This document shows positions 20,869 through 32,028 of a DNA stretch of 64,000 nucleotides, in pieces. The stretch comes from Otatea glauca. Its lineage: Eukaryota > Streptophyta > Magnoliopsida > Poales > Poaceae. The translations under genes and the position numbers were made by a program. Positions within the stretch are counted from its first letter, which is position 1; every line of letters starts with the position of its first letter. The notes beneath the pieces are model-generated. The model was not told the DNA's origin. It made no database searches and was given only the letters and a program-made list of their open reading frames with translations. The DNA lies in NCBI GenBank assembly GCA_036346275.1, contig JAYEVK010000211.1, positions 1 to 64,000 on the forward strand, given 5' to 3'.

Positions 20869-21245
20869 ATTCTAGCAAATCCGCGTGACCCCCTGCTCCT
20901 AACCCTAGCTCTCGCCCCCGCCATCCCCATAGCCCCCCGCCCCCGCCGCCCCTCCTCCCGTCGCCGCCCCTCCTCCCGACGCCTCCCCCTCGAATTCTTG
21001 CTTGCGGTCACCCTCGATCTCGATCCCCTCACCGAGCTCCCTCGCACCACCGGTGGCATCCCCCTATCAAGCTCCCTCGCACCGCCGGTTGCCTCCCCCA
21101 ACGAGCTCCCCCACACCGTAGGTCACCTCCCCCACCAAGCTCCCTCGCACCACCGGCTGCTTCCCCCCATCGAGCTCCCCCGCACCGTTCGTCACTTCCC
21201 CCCACTGAGCTCCCCCGCACCGTCGGTCTCCTCCCCTCACCGCCG
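20869..21245 (+). repeat. GC-rich minisatellite, likely 5' exon of CACTA A second gene
   Basis: C-rich and A-poor on this strand. From about 21036 a unit of roughly 33-36 bp recurs about six times, with the words GAGCTCCC, CGCACC and a T/CC-rich spacer. The open plus-strand reading has repeated ELPxTxG-like peptides. A comparable GC-rich block lies at the same relative place in CACTA B (55340-55500) and C (59620-59700). I infer the leader exon of the second gene. Confidence 0.6.
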
Positions 21246-23058
21246 ATTTGTTCTCCACTTTATTCTATCTATGCAGCATTGGTCGCCTACATTTTATTGT
21301 GCTAGTTCTATTGTGGCAAGAATTGGTGTGGTGTGCATTATATCTAAAGGTTGTAGCATCATGCGTAGCAGCGGCTAGTAATGTGAGCATTCATAGTTGT
21401 GAACTTGTGATACTATTGTTTAACTTGCTGCAAAGATACATGCAAATGGTTCATAAATTAGTTCATGAAATTCAAATGACTGAAATGAATGCTGTGAGTC
21501 TGCTATGGGATAATGGTCTATAGTTTGATATTGAGTTGTATCTTGGACTGAATGTTGTGTTTTACATACTGAAATGCTCAACCTAAATTTATTTTTGAAA
21601 GTGAGTTGCTTTCAGTTGAGAAGGTGTATAGAAAATTGCAGGAAGCTAGCTAGCTTTCTAACTAATCAAGTTGCTTTATGTCCGTCCACCTAGCTAGCTG
21701 ATAACAAGGAAAAGCATATAAGAATCTGAGAAGGTAATCCTTGTGTCAAAAGCAATAAGTTCAGTGAAATAATACCCTTGCATGGAAGAAAGTAATTGCT
21801 TAAATGCATTAGATGATTAGCACTAACAACGCTACGATTTATGCTTTCCAAGGGATCAGATTAGTAGAGTGTGTGCGTATACATGCACTTTCCCATTTAT
21901 TTTTTACTTGGTCTGATGTTGTATGAATAAGATTGGGTATGTTTTCTTTTGCTTATTACCCACTTGGTTAGTTGGAGCATGTATGACGACAACAACTGAA
22001 CCTACTATGCACTAACTACTTGGCTTTTATTTTGGTTGCAGGTCATCTTTATGATATTTAGGCTGCTATACAATATGGTTCTTTGTCTAATCACTTGGAT
22101 GCATATATATGAACTATTATCTAACACTGTGTTGTCACATGTCCCATTGCTATACTTAAGAGCTGAAATTGACAAGGCTTCAAATGGGTTAAGTGCCAAA
22201 TTTTGTGAATTTAGTAACATATTGTGATTATTTAGTATCAATCAATAAGTGATATCTTCTCATTAAGTACAGTGTTTATAATGTGGTATTCTATAGAAAA
22301 TGACAGGAAGCTAGCTAGCTTGCTAACTAATCAAGTTGCTTTATGGCCATGTTTTGTATGTATCAGCTATATGTATGTAGTGGTGCCTTTTTTATTATTT
22401 TCTCATATGTGGTTATTTACTCGTCATATTATTATGCAACTTTCGACTTTGTTAATTGAGATCATTATTTCATCTATAATTGCATATTACTTTTGTTTTT
22501 TTTATCTTAGCATATTTTAGAGTTTAGGTTGCGTAACCTACATCTCCCGTTCGAGGGTGCTTATTTATAAATATGCTGAAATGGCATATTTATAAGTGAG
22601 CAGTCTTGAATTGTCCACGTTTTTGGGACAGTTTGAGGATATGTGGTTTTGGCAAGTTCCTGAGCTGTTGTACAACTCCATAGTAGATTTCGGTAGCATC
22701 TCCCTTGTGTTCTCCGGATACACACTCATCTTGACCTGTTGTCGAGACGTGTATGTGGAAAACAAAGGGGAGATGCTGCTGAAATTTTCTCTGGAGTTGT
22801 ACAACGGCTTAGGACTTGCCCGAACCATATATCCTCGAATGGGATTAGGACCAAACCTATTTAGAGATTAGGATTTATCGTTGGTACTATAAAGTAAAGG
22901 TCAACATATAGACTTTTCTTGAAGATCATTTGTTCATCTGTTACTCTACTGCAATATTCAGCTCTTGCTTTACATGATTTATTGTTAAGTTCACATAATA
23001 ACTACGAATTGCTTTCTCTCATGTCAAATATATGACCATGTCAGATAAGAAAACTCAA
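21246..23058 (+). other. Long non-coding (intronic) region of CACTA A second gene
   Basis: AT-rich, without a supported ORF. It contains a 54-bp direct repeat (21628-21680 and 22292-22345, sharing GGAAGCTAGCTAGCTT and CTAACTAATCAAGTTGC) and a long fold-back at 22632-22837. The position between GC-rich leader and first coding exon suggests an intron. Confidence 0.5.
22632..22837. repeat. Long imperfect hairpin (about 205 bp)
   Basis: The left arm (about 22632-22725) and the reverse complement of the right arm (about 22750-22837) align over some 85-90 bases. Shared blocks include GTTGTACAACTCCA and GCATCTCCC, each present once per arm in opposite orientation. It could fold into a long stem like an inverted-repeat siRNA or miRNA precursor, or be a small fold-back transposon. 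Confidence 0.75.
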
Positions 23059-24339
23059 AATGTCACAATTAGAGAGCATCGGCTCATCGTTAGAATGAGT
23101 AGAAGGTGCTCTTGAGGGGCGAGCCAAGTTCCAAGTGTTGAGCTGAGCCAAATTCCAAATGTTGAGGGGCCGAGTAAGGTGAGGAAGGCCCGAGGACCGA
23201 ACAAAGGGGCCACAGGGAGAACGGCGCAGGTTCTCCACTTCAACACCACGGGGATTTGCACGGGTCCTCCCAAGTACAAGGGGCGATACCGGTCATTCCT
23301 CGGCCAATTGGTGAGGGAGAGAGTTCCCATAACGGTTAAGGATTGGAGAAAGGAAGTAAGCGCCGAGCAGAAGAATCAGCTATGAGACGAGATTAAGGGC
23401 AAATGGATTATAGAACAGGAAGATGAAAACAATGCAAGGAGGTATGCCATCAAGAGGATGGGTGTGGCTCTGAGGAACTTCAGGGTCTTTATGCACAGTG
23501 AGTACGTGCTGAAAGGCTGTACACCATTCGAGAGGTATCCGTTTGTGAATTCTGGTGTTTGAGCGGAGTTCAGGAGGATCAACAGTACGCCCGAGGCGAA
23601 GGAATTGTGACAAAAGAGCATTGCTACCCAGAGGCAGAACACGCACGCGCACTACCTCGATTCAGGCGGTTATGAAGGAAAGAAGGTAGAGTGGGCACGA
23701 CTAGCCGAGGAGTGCGCGACCTCCGGGACTGCAATGCCTTATTCGCACATATGTGAAGAGCGGGCACGTGATTGGGTATTAGCAAGGACAAAGAAAAGCG
23801 CGGATGGGCAGCTCAAAGTACCAAACCCCGCTACCGCGCGCGTCGTCTCCACCATCGTAAGACATCTAACTTAGTACATTGCAGTTGACCATTCCTGTTG
23901 TATTTCAGATCTAATTCGTACTCGCTTCTTGTCGGAGGAGGTAAGCTAGTGGAAAGAGTAGGGGACCTTTCCGAGCCAAGGGTCAAAGGACATCCTGTCC
24001 TCTACAATCGAAGAGTCCGACCATAAGGGCCGGGTGCTTGCCGCAGGGGCAGGGCATACGAAGAAGTCCTACTTCCAAGATGATGCTGCGAGTGCTAGAT
24101 CAACATCATGGGAGGCACGTGCGGAGCGCCTCAAGTTCACACTCAGGGAGCAGCTGAGGGAGGTGATCAAGGAGGAGATGAGGGAGGAGATGATGGCACG
24201 TGGGGAGCGCCTGAGGGCTGAGATCATGGCGATGATCTCCTAGAGTAAGAGCCAGATGCCCCCGCCTACCGTAGAGAAACCTGCGCCCCGACCCAGTATC
24301 TGCGATTCCAAAAATGATAAGTTCGGTCCCAAGTTGAAG
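23059..24339 (+). pseudogene. CACTA A second gene, Transposase_24-like part
   Basis: A possible start lies at 23059 (MSQLESIGSS). From 23179 to 23856 one frame reads LGQLVRERVPITVKDWRKE, WIIEQEDENNARRYAIKRMG, MRNFRVF-like LRNFRVFMHSEY, and RQNTHAHYLDSGGYEGKKVEW, with stops at 23383, about 23560 and 23607. This is the plant En/Spm Transposase_24 (PF03004) pattern, including the RxxNTHAHYLDSGGYxGK motif shared by the family. Intron 23857-23908 (GTAAGA...TTTCAG). The second exon encodes KDILSSTIEES, GRVLAAGAGHTKK, then a basic/acidic coiled coil LREQLREVIKEEMREEM. Its role is thought to be accessory to transposition. Confidence 0.8.
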
Positions 24340-24417
24340 GTAATAATTAATTTTGCCTAACTTAAAGGTGCAAGGGTAACTTTATATATTTTCTCTCAAG
24401 TTGCGCACTTTTTGCAG

Positions 24418-25256
24418 GTGCCTACCAAGTGCCAGCTCACCCTGACGAAAAACGGATTTCCTGTTGAGGCTGCATGCGGGGTTGCATTTCCATGCAAGGA
24501 GACCGACACGGTGTATGGTCAGACTTTGGGGAAGGGCTATATGAGGGTCTAGGTGGACTACGTCCACGAAGCCTTCTTATCACATGTGCTCGAGTTCCCC
24601 CCCCAACGAAGACATCACCACTCTCGGGGATGTCGTTCATCAAGTGGCCCATGACGGGCGTCATACTGATCAAGGTAAAAATTCCCCGTGTCTTCTCTAC
24701 CATTCCAGTAGTACTGCAACAAGTTACATATGTGTGTGCTTAGTAGGTTCCTACCGTACTTGTGCCTGCTCTCACCATCGTGATGACTCCTGCGCAGAGT
24801 GCAGAGCTGGCACGTAAAAGGACTAGCACGATAGCCACAGAACCACTGGGGGCCTCGGAGACTCCATCTGCTAAAAATGCAAAGTTCACAGAGGCCACAG
24901 CACCCCCTGAGGTACATGAAAAGCCCACTCCCTGGGCTTCGAAGACTCCTTCTGCCCCAAAAGGAATGTCGACACAGCCCACTGAGACCCTTTATGATTT
25001 TAAGGCCTACGTACATGAAAAGCCCCTTCTACCTTCCAGCAAATTAAATCCTCTAGGCAAGTAGACTCGACAGCTCCATGGATGGTACGTTGACAAAGTG
25101 AAAGAGGGCGGGCAGCGTGTCGACTTCAATGATAAATACAGAAAGGGATATTTCCACCGCGAGGAGGATTCGACATTCCTAGTTTGTTTCAAGGATCTGT
25201 TCCATCTGTACCAACTGATAGCCATCGATATTTCTACTGTACGATCCTAGACGCTG
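24418..25256 (+). pseudogene. CACTA A second gene, middle exons
   Basis: Exon 24418-24674 (acceptor TTTTTGCAG, donor AAGGTAAAA) reads VPTKCQLTLTKNG and ETDTVYGQTLGKGYMRV, then a TAG and frameshift. A Pro/Thr/Ala-rich exon follows (about 24745-25064: SETPSAKNAKF, EKPTPWASKTPS). The next segment, after a stop at 25062-25064, reads HGWYVDKVKEGG and FLVCFKDLFHLYQL, matching the LHQWYV...WVGFEELYMLYQ segment of CACTA B. This is the conserved region that precedes the Ulp1 domain. The likely donor is at 25257 (GTGAGT). Confidence 0.72.
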
Positions 25257-25337
25257 TGAGTATCGCAACATATAGCACGAGCTTATGACTTCTATAGGAT
25301 TTTGCATTATATATTTAACATTCAACACAAGTTCTAG

Positions 25338-26240
25338 GGCAATGAGGCAGCGAGTTGTGACGAATCGACAACTAGTTGGGTTCGTCGACCCTGAGCTTGT
25401 GTTCGCGACCATGGCTAGGCTTCAACCGGAATGGGTTGCCGGCTACATCAAGGGGGCATTGAGAGTTGAGTCGAAGAAGGACTTCGTTCTACTCCCGTAC
25501 CATGAGGAGTAAGTACTACTTTACCCTTTCAATTACTTCTACGCACTTAAACCGTATGTGAACTTATTTCCTTCACTGCATACCATTTAATAAGCAACCA
25601 TTGGGTTTTACTCATGATCGTTCCGAGTGAACACATAGTCTACACTTTTAACTCGATCGAGAAGAGACCGATGGTCTACACGATCAAGTCTCCTTTGGAG
25701 TAGTTAGTGCGCTACTCTTACCTAACACTTTCTGTATTTAACTACGTTAATTCTTTTTGACTCAACGGCATCTCTCCAATGTATATAGGGGTTTCTCGAA
25801 CTACGTTGCTGAAGGAGGGATACATGATGACATAAAAGGCTTGAAGCTGAAGTATGTGCGCTTCAAGGTACAAGTGCCTACCATATATAAGATTAATATT
25901 TTTTGACATCTATTCTTCATCTCTTAATTTGTTTTTCTTTTTTTACAGTGTCATCAACAAGACAGCGATGACCACTGCGGTTTGTACGTCATGCAGCACA
26001 TGATGATCATGGTCGGCGGCTCAGACCTTTTCTCTAAGGTATATGTACATGCATAATAATACAATTAGCCTTTCAAGTAGAAATTTCAAAACTTAAATTA
26101 GAGCACTTGTTTCTATTTTGCAGCGTATCAATATCCCCTAGAAGAGCTTAGACAGCTCTGCATTCAACAAGTTACGGGACCACTTATGCTAGTGGTACTG
26201 GATGGAAGTTATCTTGCAGATGGATAGGTTTATAGATCCT
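25338..26240 (+). pseudogene. CACTA A second gene, Ulp1/C48-like protease part
   Basis: The segments run in order: FATMARLQPEWVAGYI and DFVLLPYH (25338-25512), HWVLLMIVPSEH with the catalytic-type His at 25599-25601, VYTFNSIEK where Asp is expected but Asn is read, then NYVAEGGIHDD. After an intron comes CHQQDSDDHCGLYVM with the catalytic-type Gln and Cys (Cys codon 25976-25978). The arrangement His, Asp/Asn, Gln, Cys is that of Ulp1 (SUMO-type) cysteine proteases, which plant CACTA and Mutator elements often carry. The substrate is unknown. An in-frame stop near 26140 and the poor donor at 25512 suggest decay. Confidence 0.78.
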
Positions 26241-26481
26241 GAAAGTTCCTACTAGTCCATATGTGAACAATATCACGTATGTGAATGCAATTGCATGTGT
26301 ACTAACTATGAAGCATGTTTGAGTTTTGTTTTGTGAACGAATGTCATATGTGTTGTAATAAAATGTTTATGTTCTGTGAATGTGATATGTGCATAATGTG
26401 TGCTATTGCTGTGTGAATATGATATGTGCGTACTGTGTGAAATATATGCTGATTGGAGGGTGAATTGAAAAATAACACACC
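26241..26481 (+). other. 3' flank of the second gene, CACTA A
   Basis: No ORF. T/G-rich, with repeated TGTGAA and ATATGTG words (for example around 26330-26450) and an AATAAAATG polyadenylation-like signal near 26357. Probably the 3' UTR of the second gene. Confidence 0.45.
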
Positions 26482-26825
26482 CCCTCATCTCTATCGATTC
26501 TGAGAAGAAAATGATAGAGATAAGGAGGTCATCTCTATCGGTTCTTTGTAAGAAGCGATAGAGATGACCACTTTATCTCTATCGGTTTTTTAGAAGAAGC
26601 GATAAAGATGAGTGCGTCATCTCTATCGGTTCTTTAGAAGAAGTGATAGAGATGACACGCTCATCTCTATTGGTTCTTTATAAGAACCGATAGAGATGGC
26701 CGGCGCACTCATCTCTATCGGGCAAGAACCGACTATAATAGCACCGTCTCATCTCTGTCTAATGACTTTATGTCACCACCAAAACCAACTGTGATGATAA
26801 AAAATAACCGATTGTGATGTATATT
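26482..26825. repeat. Right subterminal hairpin repeats of CACTA A
   Basis: About six units of 40-45 bp built on CATCTCTATCGGTTCTTT, a few bases, then AAGAAGCGATAGAGATG. Each unit is palindromic. The motif (TCTCTATCGG) differs from the internal array of the same element. Last units (ACTGTGATG, CGATTGTGATG) are degenerate and lead to the TIR. Confidence 0.82.
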
Positions 26826-26837
26826 CGTATAGTAGTG
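26826..26837 (-). repeat. Right terminal inverted repeat of CACTA A
   Basis: Ends CGTATAGTAGTG; read from outside it begins CACTACTATACG, the canonical CACTA terminus. The next bases are AAG, a candidate 3-bp target duplication that cannot be checked on the left. Confidence 0.85.
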
Positions 26838-27716
26838 AAGGTAAAAAGGCTTATTTGATGAAGTTCGGTAGGTCTCACACAGAGAATATACAGCTTGTAA
26901 TCGATCATTTTAATGGGGGTAAATCTCAATGAGTCAAATTTGAACATATACCAAATCTCTAAATGTCAGACGAGTCAAAGTTGAATATATACCAAATCTC
27001 TTTACTTTGCTTCCTTGTATACTATTTGATCATCTAAGGTAAAATGAATATGCCTAAGCTAGACTTATCACTCGTTACTTTTCTTGCTCAATTTTTATTC
27101 AGATCAGGTAGTGCAACTTTGAAGAAAAAAACTGGACTCATTAATCTCCGTTTTTTGAAAAGTGTTCTTTTCAGTTACACGCACAAGAATATTTAAGAAA
27201 TCCGGGCTTTACCCTGATTTTTATATCAGAATATGGCCTTTAATTAGATAGTTTCATTCTGCATCTATCACACTTTCAGTGCAACGTGAACTCATTGTGC
27301 AAAGTCTAACAAGTAAAAAAAAAATATTGTCCCTAGGAATCTGAGAAGCAGGCAAGAAAAGAATACGAATGATCTCGGGTGCCTTAAAAGTGAATGCAAG
27401 ATTTTGTACTACATCTTCTAAGTGGCTTCGATTAAACTATTCATTTGTTGGTTACGCCACTACATATGTAGTGCGAGCACGAGCATTCACTGTACAGTGG
27501 TAATGCTTTCTCAAAAGTTCCAGGGCAAAATACTGCAGCTCGAGGAAATAAGTGAGGTAAAGCAAAGAGAGAACCTTCTTTGTTACTGTTTCCTTTGAAT
27601 AAAACTTTACCTGTGCCGACAAATCTATTGCTACAGTTCAAAAGTAGGGAAACGATTATCTTCTGAGTATTCTCAATCGTCCAGTCGAAAACAAAAGAAG
27701 ATGTGTCCAATTGAAC

Positions 27717-27977
27717 TTTTTTTTAAATAATATATTTTTAAAATAATTTTACAAAAAATAATAGGCTGAAACAAAATTTTACAAAAATACACCTATATCG
27801 CTATTTTAAATGGTGATAGAAGCCCCAGCCTTATCAACCAAATGAATCCACAATAAAATAATCCGTCGACCAATTCAATATGTGACTAAAAAGACCTCTG
27901 TCGTCGTTTCAAATGACGACAGAGGTGTATTTTTGTAAAATTATTTAAAAATGTATTATTTTTTTCAAAAAATTCTG
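27717..27977. mobile_element. Fold-back MITE-like element
   Basis: AT-rich arms are inverted copies: the left arm contains ATAATTTTACAAAAATACACCT-like sequence and the right arm AGGTGTATTTTTGTAAAATTAT. The centre holds a perfect hairpin CCTCTGTCGTC...GACGACAGAGG at 27895-27926. It is about 260 bp, non-coding, with no clear target duplication. Resembles Mutator-like or unclassified fold-back MITEs; the family is uncertain. Confidence 0.65.
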
Positions 27978-28127
27978 TCCAATTTTGTGTCCTGGCGCCC
28001 TCATGTCGAGTATTGGTTTTTTCAATGAGATTGTCAACAACGAGGGAATGGTAAGTGTGAAATAGCATGCGTAGCGAAGGATGCTAATCTGATGGAGATT
28101 ACCTTGGTGGAAAACAGACCCAGGCTG

Positions 28128-28165
28128 TTTATTATTATTATTATTATTATTGCTGCTGCTGCTGC
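28128..28165 (+). repeat. Compound microsatellite (ATT)n(GCT)n
   Basis: About eight ATT repeats run straight into five GCT repeats. Simple sequence; no function inferred. Confidence 0.9.
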
Positions 28166-28379
28166 GAGGGGAGTTCTTTCAAGGTTCTCACGTAGAAATA
28201 TGCATATGAACACAAGAAGAAAAATAATACAAAGTAGATTTGTCTGTGTACAATCAAGTCCTAAAGATCGATATTAGTGCTGTAACCCAATACCATACTG
28301 TGACCCATGGATCACGATAAATTCTCCTTGGTACTCCACTCGATAACTAGAGCAGATTAAGACCAGGAATGGACAATAT

Positions 28380-28519
28380 ATCTAAATATATAGGAAAAAA
28401 AATTCATATAACATCTTGAACTTTGCTCAAAAATCCATCCAACACCTCAAACTTTCAAACCGGTTATCTATCACCCTAAACTTTTCAATCCCGTTCGTTT
28501 AACACCCTAAGTTGGTTTT
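28380..28519 (+). mobile_element. Left half of an inverted-repeat (MITE-like) element split by the chromovirus
   Basis: The stretch reads CAACACCTCAAACTTTC, TATCACCCTAAACTTTTC and CGTTTAACACCCTAAG. Its reverse complement is found at 52670-52775 on the other side of the chromovirus (GTTTAGGGTGTCGG, GCAAAGTTCAAAGTGTTAAATGGAC). The two halves form one long inverted-repeat element into which the retrotransposon inserted at GTTTT. Confidence 0.7.
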
Positions 28520-31500
28520 TGTAACATCCTAATTTTTGCCTTAAGTGTTATTTTATTGTCATTTGTGCAATGTGTGATTTATTTGGATTTTTCTGGATTT
28601 ATTGGAATTTATTTCGAAAATTAAGTATTTAGTCTCTTTGAGAAAACTATTTAATTGTTTGCAAAGTTAAAATAAAGTTTTGTCCAAAATATTTTATTTG
28701 AGCTCAGAATATCTCAAAGTATTTATGAGATTTTTCTGGGGATTTTACTGATATTTTACTTGCCTTAAATAAATTAATCCAATTTTGAGAATTATTTTAA
28801 ATCAAAAAGTTTTAGAAAATTCGTGAGCAGATATTGGGCGAAGCCCAGCCTTGTCTTGTATGACCTATCATTTGTCGCGGCCCGGTCGGACCGTGTTCCC
28901 CGTTGTTGGTCGTTAGCCGTTAGGTCTTCATCACACGGTCTTCGTCAAGCCACGTCATCAGCGCTGCGTAAGCCGTTGGATCGTGAAGGAGCGCTCGACA
29001 TTTGAAGATGAAGACGGGAAACCCTAGCGCCTGTGAACCGTTGGATCAAGATCGTGCGGTTGAGATTGCGTTGCGTTATTTTAGGTAGGATCCGATCGCA
29101 TCCGTTGAATTTGGAAAGGGCGGATCGGATCGGATCGGATCGTTTCGGAAGTGATCGCAGCCGTTCATCGCAGATCGGACGGTCCTCGCTCTTCGTCTCT
29201 GATTCGGTTTTCGAATCCGCTGCCGACTTGCTGTCGCCGCCGCGTGACTTAGGGTTTCCATTTTTGCGCGCATGCTGAGGCTATTTAAGGCGCGGACTAC
29301 ACCCCGAGGTTCGCCATCTCCAAGCGCAGCCGTAGCCCTAGCCGACGCCGTTGAGCCGCTGTCGCTCGTGCGTTAGAGCTCGCCGTAGTTCCCGAAGGCA
29401 CCGCTGGTGGTTTTCTTCGTTTTTCGAAGCCATCGAGCCGCCTTCCGCCGCACCAGTTCCAAATTGGAACTCGTCGCGTCAAGCCGCGCCGGAGCTACCA
29501 CTTCTTCGTCGCCGGAGTCGCCTGGATCGCCGTCGGGCTCCTCTTCTTCCTCCGCTCCAGGGAAGTTACGCCGCCGCGCCGACATCTTCGCCTCAGAGCT
29601 TCGTCGACCGTCGGATCTTCGTCGAACCGCTGCGATCGTGCCACGTCTCCATCGGCATCAGTAAACGCCTCGGGTAAGGGTAGTTGTCCAATCAGAGATG
29701 AGCGGTAGAGATCGCGTCACGTCTCGGTAAACGTGGTAAGGTGCTCGGGTATCCGTAGCCGTTGGATCTAGATCTGACCGTCGAGTCAGTGCCGCGTGGG
29801 CACAGATCAGTGGCCGTCGGATCGTCGCACGGATGCGTGACGCGTGTCGGTGCGGAAACTGAAGCGTCATGCGCCGGGTTCACGGTGGACCATAGGAGGT
29901 TTGTGGACCGGGTCTGTGCGCCGAGGCGACATGTCAGCTAGTGATTGGTCCACGTGTCGCTTGCGCAATAAAACAAGTTTTCTGTATAAAAATAATTCGG
30001 GAAAATCAGAAATTCTAATTTCTGTATTTTCAGTATTTATTCAAACTTCAAAAGGCCATATCTTTTGTATTTTAACTCGGATTTGAGTGATTCAAATTTC
30101 TAAAAAAATTTAAAATCAAGATCTATTTATTGGCGAATTTTTTTTATATTTTTGGAGTTTGTTTGCTCTCTGTTTTGGTGTTTATATGCCATTTTGGCAT
30201 CGTTTCGCGTAGACGTTGAACTGCTCGGTGATCCGGAGGAAGATTCGTCGCTTCAAGACCCAAGCTCAGAGCAAGACCAGCATCTAATCCAAGGGAAGTT
30301 GTGCTTTGACCATGTTGAACCTGATTTCACAAAATTGCTATTTTGTCTCTAAAATTTATGCATGATATTTTATGTGGATAAATGATTTCAATTAATCTGG
30401 GAAATAGATAATATGCCTATTTGCATTAAGACCACCTTGTCAGTTATATGCCATGATCTTGTTGTTACCCTAGGATGGTTAGTTAATAGTTGGTAAATAT
30501 TGATAATCAACATGGGCTAGTTAGACCGTCATAGATTGCTTAGCCATACCACGTCATCACATGTGTCCGAATGTTGCTACTTAATCTTGACTAATGGAAT
30601 ATGGAACAATGTTTATGAATTGGTGTGTCATGTGTTGTCACATAGTGATATTAAGTTGTCGTGACGAGGAGGTCACACAACTAGATTGAAATGTTGGTGG
30701 CACATGGTGCTTGGTAATCAACTGGGGTGGTAATGATTTAGATTGGGGCAAGTGGCAAGGGGTAGTGTGCCAAGGTGGGCCAGGATTGGCAGGGCTATGT
30801 GGAAATCTTGCCTTAATCACTTTAAGGACTTAACCTTGCAAGCCTTTGACCTGAGTCTTTCTTGCAACCACATGTTTGGAATTGGACAGCCTAGCTAAAT
30901 AATTTGTCAAGCCTAGATTTCGGTACTGTCGTGGTGAATAGTGAGTCCCGGGTTTACGATTTAACTCACATGGCGCAAGAGGGGGACCCTATTGTGGTGG
31001 TTTAACCCTTCAGTGTTGAAATCTTAGCGAGCAGTACTGGGTCTAGGTGTAGCATTGTAAAGGTTTTGTTATGATCACTCGCCTTGGTGGTGTTTGGTTG
31101 TATCGTGTGGGTAAAGTGCATAACCTCTGCAGAGTGTACAAACTATTCGAATAGCCGTGCTCACGGTATTGGGCAATGCTCGGGAATTACAGTTAAGGGT
31201 TAGACTTTATTCAAATGAAAACTGGATGGGATGGCAGGATTGCCACAGAGTAAATGGAACTTGACTTAGGATTGGAAATCTGATTTACTTGTAACTGAAT
31301 CTATTAATTAATGTTATTTGTTTTACTGTTTTTCAATCTATGTACTGTATTCTTGTTAAATGCCGCTTTATTGCAAAATAGCCATATTAGCCATTCCTTT
31401 GGATTAAACCAAGCATATAGAATATTAGACTTGCATTGCTGTGCACAACTTGTTGAGTACTTTATGTACTCACCCCAACAACAACAACTTCATAAGAGGA

Positions 31501-31815
31501 AGAATCTATGCCTTTCATGGAGGAGGATTATCTAGATGCGAATGATTAGGGTCCGAGCCTCGTCAGTTGCCTGCGGTGAACTGGGGAGCTGCTACGCTTA
31601 TTTATTTTTCCGCTGCTGCTTATTTGCTATTTCTTTTATAAACCCTGCGAGGCAATAATCATGTAAGACAACAGTTAATATTAATTACTAAGTTTATGAT
31701 ATATTCCGCTGTGTGTGACTGTGATAGCATCTATGTTGAGCCTGTGTGCACTAGCTGATCCTAGACTAGTGCGTTATACACAGAGGGTCCGAATTTGCAA
31801 ATTTGGGTCCCGACA
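28520..31815 (+). repeat. 5' LTR of the chromovirus
   Basis: 3296 bp, TG...CA, collinear with 49362-52610. A TATA-like CTATTTAAGG at 29281-29290 is followed by a GC-rich transcribed region (29300-29650) with short spurious ORFs, then a long AT-rich R/U5. ORFs here have counterparts broken or altered in the other LTR and are not genes. Confidence 0.95.
29281..29290 (+). promoter_or_regulatory. LTR core promoter of the chromovirus (TATA-like)
   Basis: CTATTTAAGG preceded by GC-rich DNA and followed about 30 bp later by a C/G-rich leader. The same motif is conserved at about 50112-50121 in the 3' LTR. Start site not mapped. Confidence 0.5.
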
Positions 31816-31819
31816 GAGG

Positions 31820-31832
31820 TGGTATCAGAGCC
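31820..31832 (+). promoter_or_regulatory. Primer-binding site, tRNA-iMet
   Basis: TGGTATCAGAGCC starts four bases after the 5' LTR. This is the standard complement of the 3' end of initiator tRNA-Met used by most plant gypsy chromoviruses. Confidence 0.95.
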
Positions 31833-32028
31833 ATACTGACTATAGGTCTTGTCCCTAGGTAGTTGGTATCTCTTAGGAGTGTCCAAAATTATTTTCTAAA
31901 GAAAAAGATAAATTTGACTCATAAGAAACTCTTGGCTTATCTCATTCTTCTACTCTCATCCTTGCTAAAATTACCTTCTTTTCGTTGTCGTTTCGAGTGG
32001 AGATCTTATTCAAAGTTTTTTTGAATAG

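Larger units (their letters stand above)
7639..26837 (+). mobile_element. CACTA (En/Spm) transposon A, 5'-truncated and interrupted by T2
   Basis: The parts are 7639-7859 and 19464-26837, separated by retrotransposon T2. In order: C-terminal transposase, hairpin array, GC-rich leader exon, long intron, second gene with Transposase_24 and Ulp1-like segments, subterminal repeats, and a right terminal inverted repeat ending TATAGTAGTG at 26837 (complement begins CACTACTATA). The left end and most of the transposase are missing; 7639 abuts T1. The first flanking bases on the right are AAG, but the matching TSD copy cannot be seen because the left end is gone. Confidence 0.85.
26838..28379. other. 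Non-coding interval between CACTA A and the chromovirus
   Basis: No supported gene. Contains the fold-back element at 27717-27977 and an (ATT)n(GCT)n microsatellite at 28128-28165. Otherwise AT-rich sequence without recognisable structure; this may be old host intergenic DNA. Confidence 0.5.

Noticed and set aside
29033..29677. ORFs in the GC-rich part of the chromovirus LTR (and 50183-50496) as host genes
   Set aside because: They occur in both LTR copies with different frames and stops, and lie in the expected transcribed leader of the LTR.
31820..31832. tRNA gene
   Set aside because: Only the 3' 13 bases match a tRNA complement; it is a primer-binding site, and the same holds at 60486, 405, 46302 and 18797.
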